This document shows positions 6,134 to 15,140 of a stretch of DNA of 18,564 nucleotides, in pieces (position 1 is the first letter of the stretch; the number at the start of each line of letters is the position of its first letter). A program made the translations under genes and the position numbers. A model generated the notes under the pieces. That model was not told the origin of the DNA. It ran no database searches and saw only the letters and a list, made by a program, of their open reading frames with translations. Origin of the DNA: Bacillota bacterium (GTDB lineage: Bacteria; Bacillota_C; Negativicutes; Sporomusales; Sporomusaceae); assembly GCA_023441125.1 (NCBI GenBank), contig JAEZQV010000116.1:1-18564 (forward strand), read 5' to 3'.

Positions 6134-7156
6134 TTATCGTTTCTGAGCGGCTATCAAATCGGCAATGCCGGTTTCTTTTACAATCTTAGTAAGCTTAGCA
6201 TTATCCGTAATCCATTCATCACCGAATTCGTCCGGTCCCAGGTACTCAACCGGCATACCGACACCTTCCATATCTTTTTTAAATGCCGGATCATTGATCA
6301 TTTCTTTAAGTTCGGCTGCCAGCCGCGCCTTTTCCGCCGTCGCAAGGCCTTTGGGAGCAGCCACACCGTTCCAGAAACTAAAAGCAACATTAATGCCCTG
6401 TTCTTTTAAAGTTGGCACATTTTCAAAACCAGGAAGAGTTAAGCGTTTTTCCTCAGCTACTCCCAAAAGCCTGATTGTGCCGTTTTTGACATGTTCTTTT
6501 AACGGAGATGGAGTAGCCGCAACAATAATTTGTACATGCTCGCCTAATAAAGCGGCAACTGCTTCCGAATCTCCTTTGAACGGAACCTGTATAATATTAA
6601 TGTCCGTTTCCCTGGCAAATGCCTCACCCGTGATATGTGGTGAGGTACCTAAGCCGCCATGACCGAACTTGATGTCACCCGGATGTTTTTTCGCATATTC
6701 AACCAAGTCATTAATATTCTGCCAGGGCTGTTTCGTAAGAGTAGCGATAATGGCTGGCGCAGACACAACCTTAGCCAACGGTTCCAGGGCAGTGGGATAA
6801 TGATATCTGGTTGGCCCATAGAGCGGCTGCATCATCACACTTACCGGCACAATACCAATGGTATAGCCATCCGGATTTGCGCCTGCCAGTTCGTTCATGC
6901 CGATAGTGGCTGCCCCGCCCGGTTTATTGACAACAACAAACGGTTGGCCAAAGTGTTTCTGTGCTGATTTTTCCAGCGTTCGTGCTATCATATCCAGGCC
7001 GCCTCCAGCAGCAAATGGCACAATCACGGTAATCGGTCTAGTCGGATATTTTACCTCAGCCACAGTTTCTTTGGCGCCCATACCGCAGCCCCCTACTATA
7101 ATTGGCATACACAGCAGGCAACTCAGCAAAATAAAGAGAACCCGCTTCGAATCCAT
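6134..7156 (-). CDS. tctC: TctC-type solute-binding lipoprotein, copy 2
   Basis: 340 residues. The signal peptide ends IVGGC with a good lipobox (Cys24), followed by a long linker (GMGAKETVAEVKYP) like copies 1 and 4. The first ligand loop is VPFAAGGGLD (46-55), shared only with copy 5. The middle motif is TSPH (171-174), as in copy 5 and close to ASPH of copy 4. The second loop AATPSPLKEH is of the full-length type, with GEHVQ instead of GGHIQ just before it. GGAGGGG stands 7 nt before the ATG. The gap to copy 1 is 82 bp, without a terminator that I can see. Confidence 0.95.
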   Translation of the reverse strand: MDSKRVLFILLSCLLCMPIIVGGCGMGAKETVAEVKYPTRPITVIVPFAAGGGLDMIARTLEKSAQKHFGQPFVVVNKPGGAATIGMNELAGANPDGYTIGIVPVSVMMQPLYGPTRYHYPTALEPLAKVVSAPAIIATLTKQPWQNINDLVEYAKKHPGDIKFGHGGLGTSPHITGEAFARETDINIIQVPFKGDSEAVAALLGEHVQIIVAATPSPLKEHVKNGTIRLLGVAEEKRLTLPGFENVPTLKEQGINVAFSFWNGVAAPKGLATAEKARLAAELKEMINDPAFKKDMEGVGMPVEYLGPDEFGDEWITDNAKLTKIVKETGIADLIAAQKR

Positions 7157-7243
7157 AATCAGTCCCCTCCGCTTTTCATAATAGCTTTGGCCGGCCCTGC
7201 CTTACTGCGAACTTGTACTATAAATATAATAAATGACTTCGGA

Positions 7244-8245
7244 CTAATTTTTTTGAGTGGCTATCCAATCGGCAATGCCGGTTTCTTTTACGCTCTTGGT
7301 AAGTCCGGCGTTATCCTCGATCCATTCTTCGCTAAATTCATCCGGTCCCAAATATTCGACAGGCATGCCGACATTCTCCATATCCTTTTTAAAAGCCGGG
7401 GTATTGATCATTTCCTTAAGGCCCGCTGCTAGTCTCGCCTTTTCCGCTGCCGGAAGACCTTTGGGAGCTGCTATGCCGTTCCAAAAATTAAAAGCAACAT
7501 TAACCCCCTGCTCTTTTAGCGTTGGCACATTCTCAAAGCCAGGAATGGTTAAACGTTTTTCTTCGGCAACCCCCAAGAGTCTAATCGTGCCATTTTTTAC
7601 GTGTTCTTTTAACGGAGACGGAGTAGCTGTTACAATAAGCTGTATATGCCCTCCCAGCAAGGCGGCAATAACTTCTGCGTCACCTTTAAAAGGAACCTGT
7701 ACGATATCAATCTTGGCTTCACGGGCGAATGCTTCGCCGGTAATATGAGTTGCAGTACCCAATCCGGAATGACCAAACTTAACTTCGCCAGGATGCTTTC
7801 TTGCATATTCAATTAGTTCGCCGAGATTTTGCCAAGGCTGGTTTGCACGGATGCCGATAATCATAGGAGCAGATGTTACCTTAGCCAACGGTTCCAGGGC
7901 CGTAGGATAATGGTACCTGGTTGGTCCGTACAACGGCTGCAGCATCATGCTCATAGCAACAATGCCGATAACGTAACCATCTGAATTTGCTCCCGCGATT
8001 TCGTTTGTACCGACAATACCAGCGCCTCCTGGTTTATTAACGATGATAAACGGTTGACCAAAATGTTGCGGTGCCGATTTCTCCAACATCCTCGCAATCG
8101 TGTCCGTAGTGCCGCCGGCGGCAAATGGCACGATCACAGTAATCGGTTTAGCCGGGTATTGAGCCCCCATGCTGCAGCTTCTTGTCATAATTATCATACA
8201 CCAAAAAATGACTAGTGAAAGAAGGAGAATCCGATTTGTTTCCAC
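7244..8245 (-). CDS. tctC: TctC-type solute-binding protein, copy 3
   Basis: 333 residues from a GTG start (8243-8245), supported by GGGGG 7 nt upstream and by the same GTG-GAA start context in copy 5. The signal peptide belongs to the second type (METNRIL, IFWCM) and ends TRSC (Cys24), a poor lipobox; lipidation is uncertain and the linker after it is short. The first ligand loop is VPFAAGGTTD (39-48), as in copy 4. It differs from its siblings at the next loop, NKPGGAGIVGTNEIAGANSD, where most have GGAATIGMNELAG. The middle motif is TATH; the second loop is TATPSPLKEH. Confidence 0.95.
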   Translation of the reverse strand: METNRILLLSLVIFWCMIIMTRSCSMGAQYPAKPITVIVPFAAGGTTDTIARMLEKSAPQHFGQPFIIVNKPGGAGIVGTNEIAGANSDGYVIGIVAMSMMLQPLYGPTRYHYPTALEPLAKVTSAPMIIGIRANQPWQNLGELIEYARKHPGEVKFGHSGLGTATHITGEAFAREAKIDIVQVPFKGDAEVIAALLGGHIQLIVTATPSPLKEHVKNGTIRLLGVAEEKRLTIPGFENVPTLKEQGVNVAFNFWNGIAAPKGLPAAEKARLAAGLKEMINTPAFKKDMENVGMPVEYLGPDEFSEEWIEDNAGLTKSVKETGIADWIATQKN

Positions 8246-8332
8246 GATAAGACCCCCGCTCAGCTATTACCGTTTTACTCAACCTCCTTTCCTGCTGCCA
8301 ACCAGTTAACAAAAAAATACTCTTAGTATATA

Positions 8333-9352
8333 TTAATTTTTCTGAGCGGCTATCAGCTCGGCTATACCGGTTTCTTTTACTATCTTGGTAAGCTTGGCGT
8401 TATCCCTAATCCACTCCTCGCTGAATTCATCCGGCCCCAAATAATCTACCGACATGCCGATATCCGCCATATCCTTTTTAAACCCCGGGTCATTGATCAT
8501 CTCTTTAAGTCCGGCTGCCAGCCTCGCTTTTTCCGCCGCAGGAAGACCTTTAGGGGCGCCTATGCCGTTCCAGAAACTAAAGGCAACATTAATGCCTTGC
8601 TCTTTCAACGTAGGCACATTTTCAAAGCCAGCAAGTGGTAAGCGTTTTTCCTCGGCTACCCCTAAAAGCCTGATTGCGCCAGTTTTGATATGTTCTTTTA
8701 TAGACGACGGAGTAGTAATAATAAGTTGTATATGTCCTCCGAGCAGTGCAGCAAGGGATTCCGAATCCCCTTTGAACGGAACCTGTACAATATCAATACC
8801 CGCTTCCCGGGCAAACGCCTCCCCTGCAATATGTGGCGAAGCACCTAAGCCTGAATGACCAAACTTAAGCTCGCCAGGATGCTTTCTTGCATATTCAATC
8901 AACTCGCCGAGATTATGCCAGGGCTGATTCGCCAAAGTACTGATAATCGCCGGCGCAGAGGCAACCTTGGCCAATGGTTCCAACGCGGTGGGATAATGAT
9001 ATCTGGTTGCTCCATATAGCGGTTGCAGCATCACACTTACTGGAACAACGCCAATAGTATAACCATCCGGATTCGCGCCGGCCAGTTCGTTCATGCCGAT
9101 GGTTGCAGCTCCACCCGGTTTGTTAACAACAACAAACGGCTGACCAAAATGTTGCAGTGCCGATTTTTCCAGCATCCTCGCAATCGTGTCCGTGGTGCCG
9201 CCGGCGGCAAATGGTACGATTACATTAATCGGTTTGGTCGGATATTTTACTTCAACCACACTTTCGTTGGCTTTCATCCCGCAACCGCCAGCCAGCAGTG
9301 TCATGCATAACAAAATACTCAGTACAGCAAAAAAAATCCGTTTTGACCTCAT
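8333..9352 (-). CDS. tctC: TctC-type solute-binding lipoprotein, copy 4
   Basis: 339 residues from the ATG at 9350-9352. An in-frame ATG 6 codons earlier overlaps the GGAGG ribosome site and is rejected; the chosen start also matches copies 1 and 2. The lipobox is LAGGC (Cys24) and a long linker follows. The first ligand loop GGTTD (51-55) equals that of copy 3. The middle motif is ASPH. The second loop reads ITTPSSIKEH and is one residue shorter than in copies 1, 2, 3 and 6, a change shared only with copy 5. The C-terminal half (FSFWNGIGAPKGLPAAEKARLAAG) is close to the other copies. Confidence 0.95.
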   Translation of the reverse strand: MRSKRIFFAVLSILLCMTLLAGGCGMKANESVVEVKYPTKPINVIVPFAAGGTTDTIARMLEKSALQHFGQPFVVVNKPGGAATIGMNELAGANPDGYTIGVVPVSVMLQPLYGATRYHYPTALEPLAKVASAPAIISTLANQPWHNLGELIEYARKHPGELKFGHSGLGASPHIAGEAFAREAGIDIVQVPFKGDSESLAALLGGHIQLIITTPSSIKEHIKTGAIRLLGVAEEKRLPLAGFENVPTLKEQGINVAFSFWNGIGAPKGLPAAEKARLAAGLKEMINDPGFKKDMADIGMSVDYLGPDEFSEEWIRDNAKLTKIVKETGIAELIAAQKN

Positions 9353-9441
9353 CAAACACTCATCCTCCATATTCTGAAATGGGGTTGACCGGCTAGGCTT
9401 TGCTGCGAAATTTCATTATAAATACAATAACGGTTTTGCAA

Positions 9442-10440
9442 TTAATTTTTTTGAGCGGCTATCAAATTGGCTATGCCGGTTTCGTTGACAATCTTGGTAA
9501 GTTCGGCGTTATCGGTGATCCACTCTTCACTGAATTCCTTTGGCCCCAGGTATTCAACAGGCATTCCGACATTCTCCATATCTCTTATAAACGCTGGGTC
9601 ATTGATCATTGCTTTTAGTCCGGCTGTCAGCCGCGCCTTTTCAGCTGCCGGGAGACCTTTGGGGGCTGCGATACCATTCCAAAAATTAAAAGCAACGTGG
9701 ATACCTTGTTCTTCCAAGGTTGGAACACTTTCAAAGCCGGGAATGGTTAACCGCTTTTCACTAGCTACCCCAAGGGTTCGAATTGTGCGATTTTTCATAT
9801 GTTCTTTGATAGAAGACGGCGTAGTAATGATAAGTTGGATATGACCTCCGAGCAGTGCAGCCAGGGATTCCGAATCTCCTTTAAACGGAACTTGTACTAT
9901 ATCAATACCCGCTATCAAAGCAAATGCCTCGCCTGTGATATGGGGTGAAGTGCCTAACCCCGGATGGCCAAATTTAATCTCACCGGGATGTTTTCTGGCA
10001 TAGGCGACTAGTTCATCGATATTTTTCCAGGGTTGGTTCACTAAAGTACTAATAATCGCCGGTGCTGAAACAACCTTAGCCAACGGCTCCAGGGCCGTAG
10101 GATAATGGTACCTAGTTTGCCCATACATGGGCTGCAGCATCACACTCAACGGAACAATTCCGACGGTATAACCATCTGGACTGGCGCCAGCCAGTTCATT
10201 CATACCGATAGTTGCAGCCCCTCCCGGCTTATTGACTACAACAAACGGTTGTCCGAGATGTTGCTGAGCAGATTTTTCCAAAGTTCGTGCTACCATATCC
10301 AGGCCGCCGCCGGCGGCAAACGGTACGATCACGGTAATCGGTTTAGCCGGGTACTCGGCTTCCATGCCACAGCTTCTTGTCATAACTAGCATACACCAGA
10401 AGATGATTAGTGAAATAAAGAGAATCCGATTTGTTTCCAC
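9442..10440 (-). CDS. tctC: TctC-type solute-binding protein, copy 5
   Basis: 332 residues from a GTG at 10438-10440, chosen over the ATG one codon earlier because copies 3 and 6 start at the equivalent GTG and GGAGG then lies 6 nt upstream. The protein looks mosaic. Its signal peptide (METNRIL, IFWCM, TRSC) is the copy 3 type, its first ligand loop GGGLD (44-48) and TSPH motif are the copy 2 type, and its shortened second loop (ITTPSSIKEH) is the copy 4 type. GQTRYHY is shared with copy 6. Residues AFALIAGID replace the usual AFAREAGID, losing a charged pair. Confidence 0.94.
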   Translation of the reverse strand: METNRILFISLIIFWCMLVMTRSCGMEAEYPAKPITVIVPFAAGGGLDMVARTLEKSAQQHLGQPFVVVNKPGGAATIGMNELAGASPDGYTVGIVPLSVMLQPMYGQTRYHYPTALEPLAKVVSAPAIISTLVNQPWKNIDELVAYARKHPGEIKFGHPGLGTSPHITGEAFALIAGIDIVQVPFKGDSESLAALLGGHIQLIITTPSSIKEHMKNRTIRTLGVASEKRLTIPGFESVPTLEEQGIHVAFNFWNGIAAPKGLPAAEKARLTAGLKAMINDPAFIRDMENVGMPVEYLGPKEFSEEWITDNAELTKIVNETGIANLIAAQKN

Positions 10441-10523
10441 CATAAGCCTCCGCTCACCTTTTACAGTAATGCCTGCCTCGCTTTGCTGACAATCAGCACA
10501 ATACAGGGATTATTGGGGCAATA

Positions 10524-11522
10524 TTAATTCTTCTGAGCGGCTATCAAGTCAGCGATACCGGTTTCTTTTACAATTTTGGTAAGGTTGGCATTATCGGTAA
10601 TCCATTCTTCACTGAACTCATCCGGCCCCCGATACTCGACCGGCATGCCGATGCCTGCCATTTCTTTTTTAAACCCCGGATCATTAATCATTTCTTTTAG
10701 GCCCGCAGCCAGCCGGGCCTTGTCGGCCGCCGGGAGACCTTTGGGAGCAGCTATGCCGTTCCAAAAACTAAAGGCCACATGGATGCCTTGTTCCTGCAAT
10801 GTCGGCACATTTTCTAAACCTGGGAGAGTTAAGCGTTTTTCCTCAGCTACCCCCAAAAGCCTGATTGTGCCGTTGCTGACATGTTCCTTCAACGGGCACG
10901 GCGTAGCCGCCACAATGAGCTGGATATGCCCTCCCAGCAAGGCTGCCAGCGATTCCGAGTCCCCTCTAAACGGGACCTGTACAATATCAATCCCGGCCTC
11001 CCGGGCAAACGCTTCACCCGTGATATGGGTTGCCGTCCCCAGGCCCGAATGACCGATCTTAATTTCCCCCGGATGATTTTTAGCGTATGCAATTAACTCG
11101 TCAAGATTTTTCCAGGGCTGGTCCGTTAGAGTGGCGATAACCATCGGCGCCGTTACTACCTTGGCCAGCGGCTCCAGCGCGGTGGGATAATGGTATCTGG
11201 TTTGTCCGTACAGCGGTTGCACCATGACACTCGTAGCAATAATCCCGACGGTGTAGCCGTCCGCATCGGCGCCTGCCAGGGCATTGGCGCCGATGGTGCC
11301 GGCTCCTCCCGGTTTATTGACGACGATGAAAGGCTGCCCCAAGTATCGTCGCGCCGGCTTTTCCAGCATGCGCGCGATAGTGTCGGTACTGCTGCCGGCG
11401 GCAAACGGCACAATCACGGTAATCGGCTTAGCCGGGTATGGGGCTCCCACCCCGCAGCTTCCCGTCACAAAGGTCATACACCAAAAAATAGCCAGTACGA
11501 CCAGGATGATCCGATTCTCCAC
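10524..11522 (-). CDS. tctC: TctC-type solute-binding protein, copy 6 (first of the array)
   Basis: 332 residues from the GTG at 11520-11522. An upstream GTG (11537) would place the GGGAGG ribosome site inside the gene, and paralogue alignment supports the later start. The signal peptide has the IFWCM type and ends TGSC (Cys23). The first ligand loop is VPFAAGSSTD (38-47), unique in the set: Gly-Ser-Ser replaces Gly-Gly. The middle motif is TATH. The second loop is full length but reads AATPCPLKEHVSNG, with a Cys. It lies 47 bp after tctA, so it is the receptor gene closest to its transporter and perhaps the original partner. Confidence 0.94.
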   Translation of the reverse strand: MENRIILVVLAIFWCMTFVTGSCGVGAPYPAKPITVIVPFAAGSSTDTIARMLEKPARRYLGQPFIVVNKPGGAGTIGANALAGADADGYTVGIIATSVMVQPLYGQTRYHYPTALEPLAKVVTAPMVIATLTDQPWKNLDELIAYAKNHPGEIKIGHSGLGTATHITGEAFAREAGIDIVQVPFRGDSESLAALLGGHIQLIVAATPCPLKEHVSNGTIRLLGVAEEKRLTLPGLENVPTLQEQGIHVAFSFWNGIAAPKGLPAADKARLAAGLKEMINDPGFKKEMAGIGMPVEYRGPDEFSEEWITDNANLTKIVKETGIADLIAAQKN

Positions 11523-11569
11523 AACAACCTCCCGCACACCTTCTAGGAGTTAAACCTGTCTTGCTCCCA

Positions 11570-13093
11570 TTAGCAAGCCTCCTTCTCCGCTTTTGATGCG
11601 GAATTGCCCATCCGCCGCCTTATCAGCCATTTCCCTAGCTGAAACAGCAGCAAGCCTACTCCCAGCCAGAGAATGGTGCCGGAAATCGGCCGCGAAAATA
11701 AGAACCAAATATGTCCGTCGCCAATGATCAGGCCCTGCGCCAAACCATTTTCCAATACCGGGCCTAAAATCAGTCCCAGCGCCAAGGGCGCCGGTTCATA
11801 ATCGGCCTGCTTCATGAAAAAGCCAAGTATGCCAAAAAGAATTAGCAGGGCTACATCGAAGATACTGTTGTTGATGGAATAGGCGCCGGTCATGGTAATC
11901 ATCAGCACGATCGGCATCAGTATATTGATCGGTATTTTCAAAATCCAGGTAAACACGCCCACCAGCGGCAGATTGACAATCAGCAGGATGACATTGCCCA
12001 GGTACATGCTGGCAATAAGGCCCCAGAACAAATCCGGGTTCTGGGTCACCAGGGTCGGACCAGGTACGATGCCGTGAATCAGAAAACCGCTGAGCAAGAT
12101 GGCGGAAGAGGCTGAAAACGGCAATCCCAGCGATAGCAGCGGAATCATCGTGGCGGAAGCCGCCGCATTATTGGCCGACTCCGGACCGGCAACCCCTTCA
12201 ATGGCGCCCTGGCCAAATTCCTCCGGCCGCTTGCTTTGCTTCTTCTCTACCGCATAGGAGACAAAGGTCGAAATCGTGGCTGCCGGTCCGGGCAGAAGCC
12301 CTACCAGAAAGCCGATGATTCCCCCCCGGAAGATCGGCAGAACGGACCGCCTGATTTCTTCCCTGTTAGGATACAACTCACGGAACTTAAAAGACTGAAC
12401 ATCAGTTTCCCTGTTGGTCTGCACAAGGGTATCCAATATTTCGCTCACGCCGAATATCCCCATGGCCACTATGGAGAATTCCACACCCCGTTGCAGTTCA
12501 TCCACATCAAAGGTGAAGCGGTTGACACCGGTTAAGCTGTCCAGGCCAACCGTCCCCAGCATAATGCCAACCATTACCATCAAGCCCGATTTCAGCATGG
12601 ACTTACCGGTAAATTTCATTAGCAGAATCAGCCCTACCACTGCAATGGCAAAATATTCCGGTGGTCCAAACGTGACCGCCAGCCTGGACATCAAAGGGGC
12701 AAAAAAAGTCAGGCCAATCAGGCCCATCGTTCCCGCAATTAAAGAACCGATGGCGGCAATAGCCAAAGCAGCGCCGGCCCGCCCTTTTTTCGCCATGGCA
12801 TAGCCGTCCAGGCAGGTAACCACCGAGGAAGCCTCGCCAGGAACATTTAGCAGGATGGAAGTTGTTGATCCCCCAAACATCGAGCCGTAATAAATACCGG
12901 CAAACATAATAAGGGAAGCGGTCGCGTCCAGGTTAAAACTAAAGGGCAGCAGCAGGGCAATTGTCCCTACCGGTCCAATTCCCGGCAATACCCCTACCAG
13001 GGTGCCGATCAGCACACCGACTATGCAGGCCAGCAGATTGGCCGGCAAAATACTAACATAGAATCCATTGAGCAGCATAGTTACAATATCCAT
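11570..13093 (-). CDS. tctA: Tripartite tricarboxylate transporter large membrane subunit TctA
   Basis: 507 residues, about 11-12 membrane segments, full length for the family. The signature in the first half is [17 protein letters not shown] (34-50) and [19 protein letters not shown] (74-92) with [15 protein letters not shown]. The second half repeats the theme with [13 protein letters not shown] (265-277) and [15 protein letters not shown] (300-314). TctA forms the transport pathway with TctB and takes carboxylates from TctC, driven by an ion gradient. It is the only tctA in the window and must serve all six receptor genes if they are functional. GGGAGG precedes the ATG; the gap from tctB is 15 bp. 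Confidence 0.97.
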   Translation of the reverse strand: MDIVTMLLNGFYVSILPANLLACIVGVLIGTLVGVLPGIGPVGTIALLLPFSFNLDATASLIMFAGIYYGSMFGGSTTSILLNVPGEASSVVTCLDGYAMAKKGRAGAALAIAAIGSLIAGTMGLIGLTFFAPLMSRLAVTFGPPEYFAIAVVGLILLMKFTGKSMLKSGLMVMVGIMLGTVGLDSLTGVNRFTFDVDELQRGVEFSIVAMGIFGVSEILDTLVQTNRETDVQSFKFRELYPNREEIRRSVLPIFRGGIIGFLVGLLPGPAATISTFVSYAVEKKQSKRPEEFGQGAIEGVAGPESANNAAASATMIPLLSLGLPFSASSAILLSGFLIHGIVPGPTLVTQNPDLFWGLIASMYLGNVILLIVNLPLVGVFTWILKIPINILMPIVLMITMTGAYSINNSIFDVALLILFGILGFFMKQADYEPAPLALGLILGPVLENGLAQGLIIGDGHIWFLFSRPISGTILWLGVGLLLFQLGKWLIRRRMGNSASKAEKEAC

Positions 13094-13108
13094 GTCTTCC
13101 TCCCAGCC

Positions 13109-13528
13109 TCACGGTAGATTGCAGCCTAACAAATTCACAAAGATAACATAGAAGCAACTGGCAATACTGACTGACAGCAGGCAAGGGGTAAGCCAGCCCT
13201 CCGTTTCCGTTACCTTTAGCAGATAGAACATGGTAATAAAGGTAGTCGCCAGGTACCCGCTCAGATTGAGCAGGATTACATAAACGATTAGCCCAATTAT
13301 CAGGAAAATCAATCTCCGCCAGCTGAAACAACTGTCTTTTCCGGCAGAGTCGGCCATCATTGACCTAATAACAACAGCAACAGCCAAGATCACCGCGATC
13401 GTCCCGGCAATCATCGGCAGAAACCCCGCCTTGGGTACGGAAGTGCTGCCAAAGGACAATTCACGGGCAAAATAAACGTATAAAGAACTTATTAGCAAAA
13501 AGAAAGCGGCTACAAACCGTTCGGACAT
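13109..13528 (-). CDS. tctB: Tripartite tricarboxylate transporter small membrane subunit TctB
   Basis: 139 residues from the ATG at 13526-13528; a GTG 5 codons earlier has no ribosome site, whereas GAGGTGGGG precedes this ATG. Four membrane segments are visible, with the family's opening pattern (membrane helix, then FGSTSVPKAGFLPMI, residues about 26-40) and an NLSGYLATTF segment. TctB is the small poorly conserved partner of TctA. It sits between the kinase gene (19 bp away) and tctA (15 bp away), so all three are almost certainly cotranscribed. Confidence 0.93.
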   Translation of the reverse strand: MSERFVAAFFLLISSLYVYFARELSFGSTSVPKAGFLPMIAGTIAVILAVAVVIRSMMADSAGKDSCFSWRRLIFLIIGLIVYVILLNLSGYLATTFITMFYLLKVTETEGWLTPCLLSVSIASCFYVIFVNLLGCNLP

Positions 13529-13547
13529 TTGGCCCCACCTCACTGGA

Positions 13548-14990
13548 TTATGCGTTTTTTATTCCCTGGGTAAAGGTAATGATAAACTTGCTGCCTTTAC
13601 CCGGCTGACTTTCTACGGTGATTTTAGCCCCGTGCCGCTGTACAATTCGATGACATACGGCCAACCCAAGACCAATTCCATTGTCCTTGGTTGTAAAAAA
13701 AGGCGTGCCCAGTTTGTCCAGAATCTCATTGGCAATACCGCTCCCCTGATCGGCAAAAGTCAGTAATACCCGTGAACCCTGACTTACTGTGCTGATCTCC
13801 ACCTTCCCCCCCTGCGGCATAGCTTCTATGCCGTTTCTAACTATATTCAAAATAAGCTGCCGCAAGCTATTTTCGTCCAGACAAATTGTCGGGACCGCTT
13901 GTAAATCCAGGATGATCTGGCAGTTGAACCGCAAGGCGTCCGCTTCCAGCATCGGGATAACATCCCGGATAATCGTATTGAGATCGTTATCTTTAAAGTC
14001 CATAGCCTTGTTCTTGGCCAGGGATAGAAAATCGGTGATGATGCTGTTGGCCCGGTCCAGTTCTTCAATCATAAGTTCAAACTGAGAGCCATAATCCGTA
14101 AAGGTCGGTTTCTTACCCAGGTACTGCAAAAAGCCTCGTACCGTTGTCATTGGGTTACGAACTTCATGGCCGATACTGGCCGCCATCTCCCCGATTATAT
14201 TCAAACGGTCCAGCCGGGCCATCTGTTCGGTTTGCTCACTAAGATGCTGTAAGATGGGATTTAGCTCCGGGATTTTGCTCTCAAAGTCCCGGCCCCGCCC
14301 CTCTACCGTGGCTTCAGCAAATAAAGTGAGCTCCCGTTTCAGGCGAATAAAGATATCCTGGAAGAGCATAATGGCAATGACTAATGCGGCCACACTGCCG
14401 AACACATTTTTCTGGATTGTCAGAAATACGTCGTCTTTAATCTTGTCCAGATTGGTGCAGGCGAAAAAATAACCGATGATTTCGCCCTGATATTCAATGG
14501 GTCTGACATAGTACGATATATGGGAGCCGTACCACAACACCGAACGCCGTTGCTCACCCAGTTTGGCACGATCGGCCGCGAACATATCGGCAAACGCGCC
14601 CGGCGGTACATTCCACAGCAAGGACTTGTCCATCTCGGGACCAATTGCAACAATCCGCTGAAATTGCCGCGAGTATATTCCAAATTTAACGGTATTGGCG
14701 GTCGAAAGAAAAATATTCTTGATAATAGACTGAAGCCTATTACTCATAACCATCAGCTGCTTTTCGGGTGGAGTATTCCCGCTATCGGCCTGATCATTGG
14801 CGGCCAGCAAAAGCTCGGCTGGGACAGCTGCCGCCAAATAGGCAGTAAGCATCTCCATATTCTGCGCAGCCGCTGCCTTTCTTTCCTGATACGATATCCA
14901 GTGATTGTAGATTGCAAAAAACAGCATCACTGCCGAAATGATACAGATAGCCTTGACATTCAATCTGGTAGTCAGGTTAGAAAGTGTCAT
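13548..14990 (-). CDS. Membrane sensor histidine kinase (sporulation-kinase type, orphan)
   Basis: 480 residues. Membrane helix 1 (about 12-30) and helix 2 (about 195-215) enclose an outside domain of about 160 residues; its end (YYVRPIEYQGEIIGYFFACTNLDKI) looks like a single Cache domain. The HisKA domain has phosphoacceptor His275 in SIGHEVRNPMTTVRGFLQYL, the form seen in Spo0-feeding and NtrB-like kinases. The ATPase domain has NIVRNGIEAM (382-391), ADQGSGI (413-419), TPFFTTK and GIGLGLAVC (438-446), so it looks active. No response regulator is adjacent in the window. As first gene of the operon it probably senses the transported carboxylate directly or through a TctC. GAGG lies 5 nt before the ATG. 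Confidence 0.93.
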   Translation of the reverse strand: MTLSNLTTRLNVKAICIISAVMLFFAIYNHWISYQERKAAAAQNMEMLTAYLAAAVPAELLLAANDQADSGNTPPEKQLMVMSNRLQSIIKNIFLSTANTVKFGIYSRQFQRIVAIGPEMDKSLLWNVPPGAFADMFAADRAKLGEQRRSVLWYGSHISYYVRPIEYQGEIIGYFFACTNLDKIKDDVFLTIQKNVFGSVAALVIAIMLFQDIFIRLKRELTLFAEATVEGRGRDFESKIPELNPILQHLSEQTEQMARLDRLNIIGEMAASIGHEVRNPMTTVRGFLQYLGKKPTFTDYGSQFELMIEELDRANSIITDFLSLAKNKAMDFKDNDLNTIIRDVIPMLEADALRFNCQIILDLQAVPTICLDENSLRQLILNIVRNGIEAMPQGGKVEISTVSQGSRVLLTFADQGSGIANEILDKLGTPFFTTKDNGIGLGLAVCHRIVQRHGAKITVESQPGKGSKFIITFTQGIKNA

Positions 14991-15140
14991 GATATCCTCA
15001 GTCTTTCACCACATTTTTTCATTGCCCGCCTCAGTTTTTCACATACCTGCAAACGTTGTGTCATTTAATGTTATTTTTTACTAATATTCTCTTTTAGATA
15101 AACAAATTCCTCTATTTATGTATAAAAATGTAAATATATA

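Noticed and set aside
5026..11522. The regular 1.1-kb period as a possible CRISPR or satellite array
   Set aside because: Each unit is a complete tctC gene plus a short spacer.
5005..11553. Many plus-strand ORFs opposite the tctC genes, themselves repeated
   Set aside because: They repeat only because the minus-strand paralogues do; none has a ribosome site or recognisable domain.
15048..15063. Sigma-54-like promoter (TGACAC-N5-TTGCA) upstream of the sensor kinase
   Set aside because: The near-invariant GG of the -24 element is GA here, and no enhancer-binding regulator or upstream dyad is visible.
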